DNA of 64,000 bases, taken from NCBI RefSeq assembly GCF_003387075.1, contig NZ_QUMQ01000001.1, positions 4,774,001 through 4,838,000 of the forward strand, given 5' to 3'. The notes below the pieces were generated by a model. The model searched no databases and had not been told where the DNA came from. It worked only from the letters and a program-made list of their open reading frames with translations. The DNA is from Asanoa ferruginea. GTDB lineage: Bacteria; Actinomycetota; Actinomycetes; Mycobacteriales; Micromonosporaceae. The position numbers and the translations under genes were made by a program. Shown here piece by piece: positions 1-7,986 of this stretch. Numbering within the stretch: position 1 is the first letter of the stretch; the number at the start of each line of letters is the position of its first letter.

Positions 1-42
1 GCCGGGCTCCGGGAAGGCCTGACCGTGGGGATGCCCCGATGA
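1..42 (+). CDS. C-terminus of membrane fusion (MacA/HlyD-like) protein, partial
   Basis: An open frame runs in from the window edge and ends with TGA at 40-42, giving the tail [14 protein letters not shown] Gly-Leu-x-x-Gly stretch near the end is common in periplasmic-adaptor-type proteins that partner MacB/FtsX ABC exporters. The stop overlaps the ATG of the next gene (ATGA at 39-42), so the two are translationally coupled. The identity rests mainly on context, since only 13 residues are visible. Confidence 0.5.
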   Translation, partial: AGLREGLTVGMPR

Positions 43-707
43 TCTCGCTGACCGACGTGACCAAGGTCTATCCCGGCGACGTCCGCGCCCTGGCCGGCGT
101 CACCCTGACCATCGACGCCGGCGAACTGGTCGCGGTCGTCGGCCCGTCCGGTTCGGGCAAGTCGACGATGCTGCACCTGCTCGGCACCCTCGACCGGCCC
201 ACCACCGGGCGGGTGGTCGTCGACGGGCACGACGTGTCGCGGCTGTCGGACCGGCAGCTGTCGGCGCTGCGCGCCACCCGGGTCGGCTTCGTGTTCCAGC
301 AGTTCCATCTGGCCGCGGGGACGCCGGCGCTCGACAACGTGGCCGACGGTCTGCTCTACGCGGGCGTACCCCCTCGGGATCGTGCTCGTCGAGCGCGGGC
401 CGCGCTCGAGCGGGTCGGTCTCGGTCACCGGCTCGACCACGCCCCGCACGAGCTGTCCGGTGGCGAGCGGCAGCGGGTCGCGATCGCGCGGGCCGTGATC
501 GGCTCGCCCGCGCTGCTGCTCGCTGACGAGCCGACCGGCAACCTCGACACCGCGTCGGGTCAGGGCGTGTTGGCGTTGCTACGGGAACTCAATGCGGCCG
601 GCACCACGGTCGTGGTGATCACCCACGATCGGGACGTCGCGGTCGGGCTCGACCGGCAGGTGCGGATGCGGGACGGCCTGGTCGTCTCGTCGGTGCCGGC
701 GTGGTGA
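39..707 (+). CDS. ABC transporter ATP-binding protein (LolD/MacB type)
   Basis: A 222-residue nucleotide-binding domain that would power a three-part exporter with the flanking fusion protein and permease. Walker A GPSGSGKS lies at residues 35-42, the Q-loop FQQ at 86-88, signature LSGGE at 139-143, Walker B LLLADEP at 159-165 and the switch His in ITHD at 196. The length and the NLD D-loop fit the MacB/LolD branch, which exports lipoproteins, peptides or drugs from the outer face of the membrane. Its ATG overlaps the upstream stop, and its TGA overlaps the downstream GTG start at 704, so it sits in the middle of an operon. The substrate cannot be read from sequence. Confidence 0.93.
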   Translation: MISLTDVTKVYPGDVRALAGVTLTIDAGELVAVVGPSGSGKSTMLHLLGTLDRPTTGRVVVDGHDVSRLSDRQLSALRATRVGFVFQQFHLAAGTPALDNVADGLLYAGVPPRDRARRARAALERVGLGHRLDHAPHELSGGERQRVAIARAVIGSPALLLADEPTGNLDTASGQGVLALLRELNAAGTTVVVITHDRDVAVGLDRQVRMRDGLVVSSVPAW

Positions 708-1906
708 GCACGGCGCCACGGCCCGCCCGGCTGGCGTTGCGGGATGTGGTGCGGGTGGGTGCGGCGGGGCTGCGTACCCGGCCGAACCGGGCGTTGTTGT
801 CAGCGCTGGGCATCGCGATCGGCATCGCGGCCATGGTGGCGGTGGTCGGCATCTCGAGCTCGTCGCGCGAGCAACTCGACCGCCAACTCGCCGCGCTCGG
901 CACCAACCTGCTCACCGTCTCGCCGGGCCAGACCGTCGCGGGTTCCGAGGCGAAGCTGCCGGCCTCGTCCGAGGCGATGATCGCGCGGATCGGTCCGGTC
1001 ACCGCGGTCTCGGCGACGGGAGCGGTCTCCGGCGCGAAGGTCTACCGGTCGGACCGGATCCCCCGGGTGGAGACCAACGGCCTGTCGGTGCGGGCGGCCC
1101 GGCTGACCCTGCCGTCGACGGTCGGCGCTGCTATGCGTGCCGGTACCTGGCTCAACGGCGCGACCAGCCGCTATCCGGCGGCGGTGTTGGGCGCCGAGGC
1201 CGCGGAGCGGCTCGGCATCGGGCGGCCCAGCCCGCTGACCCAGATCCTGGTCGGCAGCGAGCGATTCACGGTGGTCGGGGTGCTGGCGCCGGTGCCGCTG
1301 GCCCGCGAGCTCGACACGACGGTGTTGATCGGCTGGAAGGTCGCGGCCGGCCGGTTTGGGTTCGATGGCCGGCCGACCACCGTCTACACCAGGTCAGCGG
1401 ATGCCCAGGTCGAGGCTGTCCACAGTGTCCTCGCCGCGACGGCCAACCCGTCGGCTCCTGGTGACGTCAGCGTCTCGCGGCCGTCGGACGCGCTGGCCGC
1501 GAGCCGGGCCGCCGATGTCACGCTGAGCGGGCTGCTGCTGGGCTTGGGTGCGGTGGCCCTGCTCGTGGGCGGGATCGGGGTGGCCAACACGATGGTCATC
1601 TCGGTGCTGGAACGCCGGTCCGAGATCGGGCTGCGCCGTGCGCTGGGGGCCACCCGCGGGCAGATCCGCCTTCAGTTTCTGACCGAGTCGTTGTTGCTGT
1701 CGGCCCTTGGCGGCGTGGGCGGGGTGCTGCTCGGCGTCGCGGTCACCACGAGCTATGCCGGCTACCAGTCCTGGCCGGCGGTGGTGCCGGCCTGGGCGTC
1801 TGCCGGCGGGTTCGCCGCGACCGTCGTGATCGGCGGCCTGGCCGGCCTCTACCCGGCGATCCGCGCAGCCCGCCTGTCCCCGACGGAGGCCCTGGCGACA
1901 CCCTGA
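704..1906 (+). CDS. ABC transporter permease (MacB/FtsX family)
   Basis: A protein of about 400 residues with the MacB layout: one N-terminal membrane helix ([20 protein letters not shown]), a long extracytoplasmic domain of about 230 residues, then three C-terminal helices carrying the FtsX-type motif [20 protein letters not shown]. The GTG at 704 overlaps the stop of the ATPase gene (GTGA); a GTG one codon upstream at 701 is an alternative. With the ATPase and the upstream adaptor end it forms an export system. The gene closes the operon, because repeats and a hairpin follow and the next gene is convergent. Confidence 0.9.
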   Translation: MSTAPRPARLALRDVVRVGAAGLRTRPNRALLSALGIAIGIAAMVAVVGISSSSREQLDRQLAALGTNLLTVSPGQTVAGSEAKLPASSEAMIARIGPVTAVSATGAVSGAKVYRSDRIPRVETNGLSVRAARLTLPSTVGAAMRAGTWLNGATSRYPAAVLGAEAAERLGIGRPSPLTQILVGSERFTVVGVLAPVPLARELDTTVLIGWKVAAGRFGFDGRPTTVYTRSADAQVEAVHSVLAATANPSAPGDVSVSRPSDALAASRAADVTLSGLLLGLGAVALLVGGIGVANTMVISVLERRSEIGLRRALGATRGQIRLQFLTESLLLSALGGVGGVLLGVAVTTSYAGYQSWPAVVPAWASAGGFAATVVIGGLAGLYPAIRAARLSPTEALATP

Positions 1907-1937
1907 CGCCGACGTTCTTCCTGGCGTGTGGGGCGGA

Positions 1938-2158
1938 GTGCGGCGCGGCCTGGCGTTGCGCGGTCCGACCTGGCGTTGCGAGGTCGGGGCCGGAGTGCGG
2001 CGCGGCCTGGCGTTGCGCGGTCCGACCTGGCGTTGCGAGGTCGGGGGCGAAGTGCGGCGCGGCCTGGCGTTGCGCGGTCCGACCTGGCGTTGCGAGGTCG
2101 GGGCCGGAGTGCGGCGCGGCCTGGCGTTGCGCGGTCCGACCTGGCGTTGCGAGGTCCG
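1938..2158. repeat. 57-bp tandem repeat, about four copies, intergenic
   Basis: Copies start at 1938, 1995, 2052 and 2109, almost identical and exactly 57 bp apart. Each copy contains two related half-units built on cctggcgttgcg. Because 57 is divisible by three, every frame stays open and gives repetitive translations, but none has a recognisable domain or ribosome-binding site, so I treat the block as noncoding. It lies between the convergent exporter operons, and 1907-2386 holds no gene I can support. Confidence 0.85.
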
Positions 2159-2214
2159 GGCCGGCCGTGCGGCGTTCGCCTGCCGGCGGCGTCGTGCGGA
2201 GCGCATCACGCTGC

Positions 2215-2242
2215 GGGGCGGCGCGAAGAATCGCGCCGCCCC
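2215..2242. terminator. Strong hairpin between convergent operons, candidate bidirectional terminator
   Basis: GGGGCGGCGCGA, loop AGAA, TCGCGCCGCCCC: a perfect 12-bp G+C-rich stem with a 4-nt loop. There is no T-run. In actinomycetes such hairpins are accepted as possible terminators, and the place between the convergent 1906 and 2387 gene ends fits. Confidence 0.5.
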
Positions 2243-2254
2243 ATGCCTGCCGCG

Positions 2255-2325
2255 CCCCGTGTCGCGCCCCGTGTCGCGCCACGTGGCCGCGCCCCGTGTC
2301 GCGCCACGTGCCTCGCAGCGACCGC
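2255..2325. repeat. Short degenerate repeat (cgcgccccgtgt-like units)
   Basis: Four to five imperfect copies of an 11-15 bp unit (cgccccgtgtcgcg, cgccacgtggccgcg) follow the hairpin. They add to the impression that this gap accumulates GC-rich slippage repeats. No function is evident. Confidence 0.5.
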
Positions 2326-2386
2326 GCCACGAGTGGTGGCAAACCCACCGCCCGTTATCGCGGCGGCACTGCGCCGCCAAGCTTTG

Positions 2387-3124
2387 TCAGCGGAAGCGGC
2401 GGCCTTCGTCGCGGCGGTAGGCCCAGACCGCGACCGCCCCAGCCGCGACCGTCCAGACGGCCAGCAAAATCAGGGACTTGGGGTGCAGCGGGTAGTCGCC
2501 GACGGCCGCCCACATCAGTTCGACCGCGCCGCGGGTGGGTAGGTAGGGGGCGATCGTCTGGATGAAGCCCGGTGCCTGGTCCGGCGACGACATCAGGCCG
2601 CCGCCGAAGGCCAGCGGGAAGAAGATCACCTGGCAGACCACGAGCGCGGCCTTGAGGGGGAGGGCGTACCCGATCGCCAGGCCCATCAACGTGAATGGCA
2701 GGGCGCCGACGAAGACCGTGCCCAGGGCAAGGAGGAAGCCGGCCGCGGTGACCGTGGCCGCGGTGAACAGGGCGCCGATCACGACGACCGGCACCAGCGA
2801 CACCAGCGTCATCGCCATGCCGGCCAGGATTCGGCCCGCGAACCGGGGTGCCGCGCCCGCCGCCAGGGTGCGCATGTAGCCGTCCCATGGCTGGGACCGG
2901 TCGTCGGCAACGCCCACGCCGTAGGTGAACAGGCTGCTGACCATCACCGAGAAGGTGACCATCGACGCGGTGGCGAAGGTGGCCGCCACCGGGTCGTCGC
3001 CCGCGAACGGGACGACGAAGAAGAGCATCGACGCGGCCGGGAAGAAGGCGGAGCCGATCAGCGCGATCGGGATCCGGATCGTTTCGAGGAGTTGATAGCG
3101 GGCGTGGACCAGGGTGAGTGTCAC
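2387..3124 (-). CDS. ABC-2 type transporter permease
   Basis: 245 residues with about six hydrophobic segments and no soluble domain, typical of ABC-2 permeases of the drug/antibiotic exporter (DrrB-like) class. It follows an ATPase gene of the same class with an 18-bp gap and must be its membrane partner. The start is GTG at 3124 (residues MTLTLVHARYQLLETIR), and the N-terminal amphipathic stretch before the first helix is usual for the family. It is the last gene of a four-gene leftward operon whose first genes are a membrane protein and a winged-helix regulator. The substrate is unknown. Confidence 0.88.
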   Translation of the reverse strand: MTLTLVHARYQLLETIRIPIALIGSAFFPAASMLFFVVPFAGDDPVAATFATASMVTFSVMVSSLFTYGVGVADDRSQPWDGYMRTLAAGAAPRFAGRILAGMAMTLVSLVPVVVIGALFTAATVTAAGFLLALGTVFVGALPFTLMGLAIGYALPLKAALVVCQVIFFPLAFGGGLMSSPDQAPGFIQTIAPYLPTRGAVELMWAAVGDYPLHPKSLILLAVWTVAAGAVAVWAYRRDEGRRFR

Positions 3125-3142
3125 GGAAGGGGTGCTCCGTTC

Positions 3143-4030
3143 TCAGGCGGCGGTGGCAAGGGGAGTGGCCGCGGTGATCGCGAGGAAGGCCTCCTCCAGC
3201 GAGGTGGCGGCGACCTCGAGCTCGCGGAAGTCCACGGAGGACGCGACCAGAGCTCGGACGAGCTGGTCCGAATCCGGGGTGAGCAGGTGGGTGCGGCCGT
3301 CGCGCACCTCGACCGCCACCACGCCGGGCAGCGACGGTGGCTCGCCGTCGTGGGCGAAGCTGACCCGGCGTACGCCGACCAGGCCGCGTACCGCGGCGAC
3401 CGTGTCATCCGCCAGCACCCGGCCGTGCCCGAGCACCACCACCCGGTCGGCCAGCGCCTCGATCTCCTCCAGATAGTGGCTGGAGAGCAGCACCGTGCCA
3501 CCACCCGCGTGGTAGGCCTTGATGGCGTCCCACAACGCCCGCCGGGACTGCACGTCGAGGCCCGTCGTCGGCTCGTCGAGCACCACGATCCGGGGCCGGC
3601 CGACGAACGCCAGCGCGATCGCGAGCCGCCGCTTCTGGCCGCCCGACAAGCCGCCGGTCTGCCGCCTCGCCAGGTCGGCGAGGCCGAACTGGTCGAGCAA
3701 CTCGCCGCGGGGCACGGGGGAGGGGTAGTGCGCCCCGACGAAGTCGACCACCTCACCGACCCGCAGCGTGGCCGGCAGACCGGTCTCCTGCGGCGTCACG
3801 CCGAGCGCCTGGCGGATGGACGGTGAGCGCGGGTCGCCGCCGCAAAGGGTGACCTTGCCCGAGTCGGGACGGCGTACCCCCGTCAAGAGGTTTGCCAGTG
3901 TCGACTTGCCGGCGCCATTGGGGCCCAGCAGACCCACCAACTCGCCCCGCGTCACCTGGAGCGACACGCGGTCGAGCGCGACGACGTCGCCGTAGCTGCG
4001 GGTGACCTCGATCGCCTCGGCGAGGATCAT
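3143..4030 (-). CDS. ABC transporter ATP-binding protein (DrrA/CcmA-like)
   Basis: 295 residues. Walker A GPNGAGKST lies near residue 36, signature LSGGQKRR near 128, Walker B IVVLDEPTTGLD near 148 and the switch His in SSHYLEE. A C-terminal extension of about 80 residues after the core is typical of DrrA/NatA-type exporters working with ABC-2 permeases. The ATG at 4030 overlaps the TGA of the regulator gene (ATGA 4027-4030), and the permease gene follows. It energises export of an unidentified substrate at the cytoplasmic membrane. Confidence 0.92.
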   Translation of the reverse strand: MILAEAIEVTRSYGDVVALDRVSLQVTRGELVGLLGPNGAGKSTLANLLTGVRRPDSGKVTLCGGDPRSPSIRQALGVTPQETGLPATLRVGEVVDFVGAHYPSPVPRGELLDQFGLADLARRQTGGLSGGQKRRLAIALAFVGRPRIVVLDEPTTGLDVQSRRALWDAIKAYHAGGGTVLLSSHYLEEIEALADRVVVLGHGRVLADDTVAAVRGLVGVRRVSFAHDGEPPSLPGVVAVEVRDGRTHLLTPDSDQLVRALVASSVDFRELEVAATSLEEAFLAITAATPLATAA

Positions 4031-4344
4031 GTCTTCTCCTTGATGTCGGGGGGTTGCAGCAAGGCGCGTACGGCGGCGGTGTATTCCTCGAAGGCCATCC
4101 GACCCCGGTGCGTCAGCGCGACCAGGGTGACCGGGGTGCGGCCGCGGTGGGTCTTGGTGATCTCGACGTAGCCGGCGTCTTCCAGCTTGCGCAGGTGCAC
4201 CGAGAGGTTGCCGGCGGTCATGCCGAGGATGTCCTGGAGGCGGGGGAACGCGATCTGGTCACCGGAGCCCAATGTGGACAGTGCGGCGACGACCCGGAGC
4301 CGGGCCTGCGCGTGAATCACGGGATCCAGCGGCGTATCGGTCAC
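4027..4344 (-). CDS. Winged-helix transcriptional regulator (ArsR/MarR-like, HTH_27 type)
   Basis: 105 residues, essentially one winged-helix domain: a helix-turn-helix in FPRLQDILGMTAGNLSVHLR followed by the wing GYVEITKTHRGRTPVTLVAL. Small proteins of this type usually repress their own exporter operon. The GTG start at 4344 overlaps the stop of the upstream membrane-protein gene (GTGA 4341-4344), and the stop overlaps the ATPase start. It is therefore embedded in the operon it probably controls. A perfect dyad at the operon promoter (4998-5011) is the natural candidate operator. The ligand is unknown. Confidence 0.85.
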   Translation of the reverse strand: MTDTPLDPVIHAQARLRVVAALSTLGSGDQIAFPRLQDILGMTAGNLSVHLRKLEDAGYVEITKTHRGRTPVTLVALTHRGRMAFEEYTAAVRALLQPPDIKEKT

Positions 4345-4997
4345 GCCGACCCCCGACGCCCACGCCTCCACCGGCTGGTGATCGCGCCGAAGACGATCAT
4401 GCCGCCGCCGGCCGCGACGCACATGATGAGCGACTGCCAGCCCGGCCCGGCGAGCACGCCCGTGACGTTGACCACGGAGATCCAGACGCCGAGGATGAAC
4501 AGCGGGCGGCTGAGCCAGATCGCGCCGCCGGCCATGTGCAGCGCGCCGGTTAGGCCGACGGTGGTCGCGGCCCAAACGAGGGTGACCAGGTTGTCGGGAA
4601 GCGCGTCGCTGATCCGCACCATGATCACCGTGACCGCGGCGAACGCGATGAACCAGGACCAGCCGTAGTAGGCGCCGCGTCGCGACGACTCGCCGGTCAC
4701 CGCGCCGCTGGCCCGCGTGCCGGTCATCGCGGAGATCACGCTGGCGACTGCCAGCAGGGCGACCAGCACCGCGACCGGCAACCACTCGGGCATCCGCACG
4801 AAGACCCGGTCGTCGGGGCCGAATCGCAGGAACAGCAACCCGAAGCCGATCAACCAGGCGAAGCCCCAGGGCCAATACCACCAGCGGTCGTCGACATAGA
4901 TGCGGCGCATGACCGCCGCGCGTTGCTCCTCGATCAGCTTGAGCGCCTCGGCCGGATCGCCGGGCGGCTGATCGTTGTCAACAAAGCTCTCACTCAC
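4341..4997 (-). CDS. Five- to six-helix membrane protein, first gene of ABC-2 operon
   Basis: 218 residues. It begins with a short charged segment (VSESFVDNDQPPGDPAEALK) containing a helix LIEEQRAAVMRRI, then hydrophobic stretches near YWPWGFAWLIGFGLLFL, LPVAVLVALLAVASVISAM, SWFIAFAAVTVIMV, a small-residue segment and ILGVWISVVNVTGVLAG. I do not recognise a family, but such proteins commonly precede HTH_27 regulators in exporter operons. The GTG at 4997 is chosen because a -10-like TAAAGT lies 7 nt upstream, which would give a leaderless transcript. An in-frame TTG at 5024 lies inside the promoter and is unlikely. Confidence 0.7.
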   Translation of the reverse strand: MSESFVDNDQPPGDPAEALKLIEEQRAAVMRRIYVDDRWWYWPWGFAWLIGFGLLFLRFGPDDRVFVRMPEWLPVAVLVALLAVASVISAMTGTRASGAVTGESSRRGAYYGWSWFIAFAAVTVIMVRISDALPDNLVTLVWAATTVGLTGALHMAGGAIWLSRPLFILGVWISVVNVTGVLAGPGWQSLIMCVAAGGGMIVFGAITSRWRRGRRGSA

Positions 4998-5024
4998 GTA
5001 AAGAACTTTACAACACAAAGTCAA
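4998..5024 (-). promoter_or_regulatory. Operon promoter with GTAAAG-AA-CTTTAC dyad
   Basis: A perfect inverted repeat GTAAAGAACTTTAC occupies 4998-5011 directly before the GTG start at 4997. The reverse-strand text TAAAGT followed by 7 nt and GTG looks like a -10 element of a leaderless transcript. The repeat overlaps the -10 box, so a repressor bound here would block transcription. The winged-helix gene in this operon is the obvious candidate; that link is inference. Confidence 0.55.
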
Positions 5025-5044
5025 GGGTGGGTACGCTGCGCCGC

Positions 5045-5392
5045 ATGCGCTTCGATGCCCACACCGTGGTGTTGCTGGTCCGCGCCCCGGACGCGCCCGA
5101 TCTGCCCGAAGACGCGGCGGCCGCGGTCCAAAACGCCCACCTCGCCTACCAGGCCGGCCTCGCCGACCGGGGCCTGCTGGTCGTCGCCGGCCCGTTCACC
5201 GACCAGACCGACGAGCGGCTGCGCGGCATCTGCGTGCTGGCCACCGACCTGGAAACCGCCCGCGCCCTCTACGCGAAGGACCCGGCGGTGCTGGCCGGCC
5301 GGCTGGTCGTCGAGGCGATGACCTGGCTGGTCCCGGCCGGCGGCGCGGCGTTCACCCCGGTCCGGCTGCCAAGGTCGATGGACGAGGTCTGA
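5045..5392 (+). CDS. YciI-like family protein
   Basis: 115 residues matching the dimeric alpha/beta-barrel YciI family: HTVVLLVRAPDAP at the start, then a middle segment HLAYQAGLADRGLLVVAGPF (YciI proteins carry a catalytic-like His and Asp and a G-P-F turn) and a final strand ending in FTPVRLP. The ATG at 5045 is the first good start, since the frame upstream overlaps the divergent promoter. Members are small enzymes or enzyme-like domains of uncertain reaction. It is transcribed away from the exporter operon and stands alone. Confidence 0.8.
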   Translation: MRFDAHTVVLLVRAPDAPDLPEDAAAAVQNAHLAYQAGLADRGLLVVAGPFTDQTDERLRGICVLATDLETARALYAKDPAVLAGRLVVEAMTWLVPAGGAAFTPVRLPRSMDEV

Positions 5393-5512
5393 GCGGGACA
5401 TCGGGCGGCTCCGGCGATCGATGGGTGAAACTTCCCAAAGGATCGTTCCGCCCGGGTCGTAGCCGTTTCGCCGGTAACGTCAAAAGCTTCCGTGCGGCGA
5501 AGGAGCCCCGCC

Positions 5513-6535
5513 ATGTCCCACCATCTCGACACCCCGCTGGCGCGGCAGAGCGGCCAGCTTTTCATCGACGACCTCTACGTCTTCGGCGGCGACGGCTGCA
5601 CCGACTTCGTGATGGACGTCAACTCCAACATCACGGAGCCCAACGTCACCCCGGGCTTCAGCTCCGATGCGCGCTACGAGTTCCGGATCCACTTCGACGG
5701 CGCGGATTTCGAGGAGCTCACCTACCGCGTGGCGTTCGACCCGATGGCAGACGGACAACAGGCATTTCAGGTGTACGAGCTGACCGGCGCCGACGCCCGC
5801 GGTGACGACGGCAGCGGCCGGCAGGTGGCCACGGGCCGCACCGGCGAGGTCACCGAGGCCGGCAACGTCCGCGTCTGGGCCGGCAGGATCAACGACCCGT
5901 TCTACATCGACCTCGACGAACTGGGCGTGATCAACGCGGCGGTCCGCGACGGCACCAAGGTCGACCTGTCGAAGTGGCGCTCCGGCAAGCCGAACAACAC
6001 CTTCGCCGGCAGCCAGGTCTACTCGATCGTGCTCGAGGTCTCGCACGACCACCCGCGGCTGCGGCCCGGTGCCAAGCTCGGCGTCTGGTGCGCGACCAAG
6101 CTGGCCACCGACGCCGGCGGCTGGCGCCAGATCAACAGGTTCGGCCTGCCGATGATGTGGCCGATCTTCTGGCCCGCCGACACCGACTTCTCCAACCCGG
6201 CCAACGACCGGCACCCGTCGGAGGACCGCAACGCCGACGGTAAGTACATCGCCGAGAAGATCGCCGCCGTGGTCGCGGCCAACGGCACCTCGGCCGATCC
6301 GGAGGGCTACGGCTATCTGGTCTCGCACCGGATCTTCCCGGAGGTCATGCCCTACACGGTGGGCACGCCGGCCAGCTTCGGCTTCTCCGGAGTCAACGGC
6401 CGCACGCTGGCCGACAACGCACCTGAGGCGATGTTCTCGATGGTGCTCGACTCGGCGACGAGCTCCGGCCTGGACCCGTCCGTGGCCGCCGACATGCGCC
6501 GCGACGAGTTCCCATGGGTGGTGCCGGCGAGCTGA
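5513..6535 (+). CDS. DUF4331 family protein
   Basis: 340 residues. The opening SHHLDTPLARQSGQLFIDDLYVF is the DUF4331 hallmark (S-x-H-x-D-x-P, then D-x-D/Y-x-F), and G-R-x-L-x-D-N-A-P near the C-terminus also fits. There is no signal peptide, although many relatives are secreted. The start is ATG at 5513, chosen for the AAGGAG box at 5500-5505 with 7 nt spacing; an ATG further upstream is not supported. Function is unknown in the family, where members often sit near stress or sigma-factor genes; nothing next door explains it here. Confidence 0.85.
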   Translation: MSHHLDTPLARQSGQLFIDDLYVFGGDGCTDFVMDVNSNITEPNVTPGFSSDARYEFRIHFDGADFEELTYRVAFDPMADGQQAFQVYELTGADARGDDGSGRQVATGRTGEVTEAGNVRVWAGRINDPFYIDLDELGVINAAVRDGTKVDLSKWRSGKPNNTFAGSQVYSIVLEVSHDHPRLRPGAKLGVWCATKLATDAGGWRQINRFGLPMMWPIFWPADTDFSNPANDRHPSEDRNADGKYIAEKIAAVVAANGTSADPEGYGYLVSHRIFPEVMPYTVGTPASFGFSGVNGRTLADNAPEAMFSMVLDSATSSGLDPSVAADMRRDEFPWVVPAS

Positions 6536-6553
6536 CTGCGCCAAGGTGGTGGG

Positions 6554-7372
6554 ATGAGTACCCGGATGCGCGACGCGATGGGGCAGCACTTCAAAGAGCT
6601 GCGGCACGAACCTACGGAGAAGCGGGTCCGCGCGACGCTCGGCGGCCAGACCATCGTCGACACCACGAGCCCGGTCCTGGTGTGGGAGCCACGGCGGATC
6701 GTCCCGACCTACGCGGTGCCCGCGGCCGATCTGCGCGCTTCACTGGTGTCGGCCGGTGCGGTCGAGGCGGGCGGCCCGGGGTTCCTGCACCCGGGGATCC
6801 CGTTCAGCACGCACTCCACGGCCGGCGAGGCGTTCGACGTGTCGGCCGGCGGCCAGACGCGCGAGAAGGCCGCGTTCCGGCCGACCGACGCCGACCTGCG
6901 CGACCACGTCGTGCTCGACTTCGACGCCATGGACCAGTGGTTCGAGGAAGACGAGGAGATCCACGCGCACCCGCGCGACCCCTACCACCGGGTCGACGCG
7001 CGGGCCAGCTCGCGGCACGTGCGGATCGAAGACGGCGGCCGGCTGCTCGCCGAGACCACCCGGCCGGTGCTGGTCTTCGAGACCAACCTGCCGGTGCGGT
7101 TCTACCTGCCGCGCGAAGACGTCGTGGCCGAGCTGACGGCGAGCGACCAGGTGTCCTACTGCCCCTACAAGGGCCAGGCGTCCTACTGGTCGACCGGCGA
7201 CCGCGCCAACGTCGTGTGGTCCTATCTGGACCCGCTGCCCGACGCCGCGGGGATCGGCGGCCTGGTCGCGTTCTACGACGACCTCTTCGACGTCACGGTC
7301 GACGGCAAGCTGCGCGACCGCCCGGGCGGCGCGGTCGTCCGCTCGCTGCGCGAGGAGTTCGGCGTCTCCTAG
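6554..7372 (+). CDS. DUF427 domain protein (tandem domains)
   Basis: 272 residues with two copies of the DUF427 beta-barrel. The first (about 25-90) has the core GQTIVDTTSPVLVWEPRRIV. The second (about 155-260) has GRLLAETTRPVLVFETNLPV, the SYCPYKGQASYWS segment typical of the family, and a W-x-Y region before FYDDLFDVTVDG. The family is widespread in actinobacteria and its biochemical role is unproven. The start is ATG at 6554 behind ggtggg. It follows the DUF4331 gene by 18 bp and is probably co-transcribed. Confidence 0.88.
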   Translation: MSTRMRDAMGQHFKELRHEPTEKRVRATLGGQTIVDTTSPVLVWEPRRIVPTYAVPAADLRASLVSAGAVEAGGPGFLHPGIPFSTHSTAGEAFDVSAGGQTREKAAFRPTDADLRDHVVLDFDAMDQWFEEDEEIHAHPRDPYHRVDARASSRHVRIEDGGRLLAETTRPVLVFETNLPVRFYLPREDVVAELTASDQVSYCPYKGQASYWSTGDRANVVWSYLDPLPDAAGIGGLVAFYDDLFDVTVDGKLRDRPGGAVVRSLREEFGVS

Positions 7373-7375
7373 TCT

Positions 7376-7927
7376 TCAGTTGAAGAACGTCTTGGCCCGC
7401 GCCAGCCCGTCGGCGTCGGCGCGCATCTCGCCGGGCTTGTTGGCGTAGCCGAGCAGGTGGCCGCCGAACCGCATGCCCAGGTAGTCGGCGGTGAGCCGCA
7501 ACGTGCCGGCGAGCGGATCGGCGAGGCTGAGGTCGAGGTTGCTGACCGCGCTGACACCCCACAGCGCGCGCCCGCGCATCCGGTCGCGGAAGTCGACCCC
7601 GGGCACCCGCAGCCAGCCCGACCAGTGGTCGAGATAGCGCTTGGTGCTGGTCGACATCGTGTACCAGTGCAGCGGCGTGGCCAGGACGAGATCGGTGGCG
7701 GCCAGCGTCGCGTCGAGCAGCACCCGGCCGTTGCCGGTCGGCGCCGGGTAGACCCCGTCGCCGCTGTGCCGCACGTCGATGAAGTCGGGCAACGGCAGTT
7801 CGTCGAGCCGCAGCCACCGCTGCGGCACCGCGGCCGGCAGTTGCCGGGCCGCCTCGACGGCCAGCGCCTCGGTGTTGCCACCCCGCCGGGTGCTGCCGAT
7901 CAGAAACAGAAACGACCGCTCGTCCAC
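7376..7927 (-). CDS. NAD(P)H-dependent FMN reductase / flavodoxin-like oxidoreductase
   Basis: 183 residues with the flavodoxin-like fold of NADPH-dependent FMN reductases. The phosphate-binding loop is IGSTRRGGNTEALA near residue 11, and the active-site stretch VLATPLHWYTMSTSTKRYLDHW carries the usual aromatic/Ser cluster that covers the flavin. Such enzymes reduce quinones, azo or nitro compounds or supply reduced FMN. GTG at 7927 is the start. It is convergent with the DUF427 gene, with three bases between the stops, and divergent from the next gene. Confidence 0.85.
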   Translation of the reverse strand: MDERSFLFLIGSTRRGGNTEALAVEAARQLPAAVPQRWLRLDELPLPDFIDVRHSGDGVYPAPTGNGRVLLDATLAATDLVLATPLHWYTMSTSTKRYLDHWSGWLRVPGVDFRDRMRGRALWGVSAVSNLDLSLADPLAGTLRLTADYLGMRFGGHLLGYANKPGEMRADADGLARAKTFFN

Positions 7928-7986
7928 GGCACCATCCTGACAACCCGCCCGGTGCTTGCCGAGCGGTTGTGACGCATCATTCTTCG

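Noticed and set aside
1926-2565. Open frames in the 57-bp repeat region.
   Set aside because: Repeat length divisible by three keeps every frame open; no ribosome-binding site and no known fold.
5393-5512. Possible ECF-sigma promoter (gaaac ... cgtag) upstream of the DUF4331 gene.
   Set aside because: The spacing between the two elements is too long for an ECF promoter.
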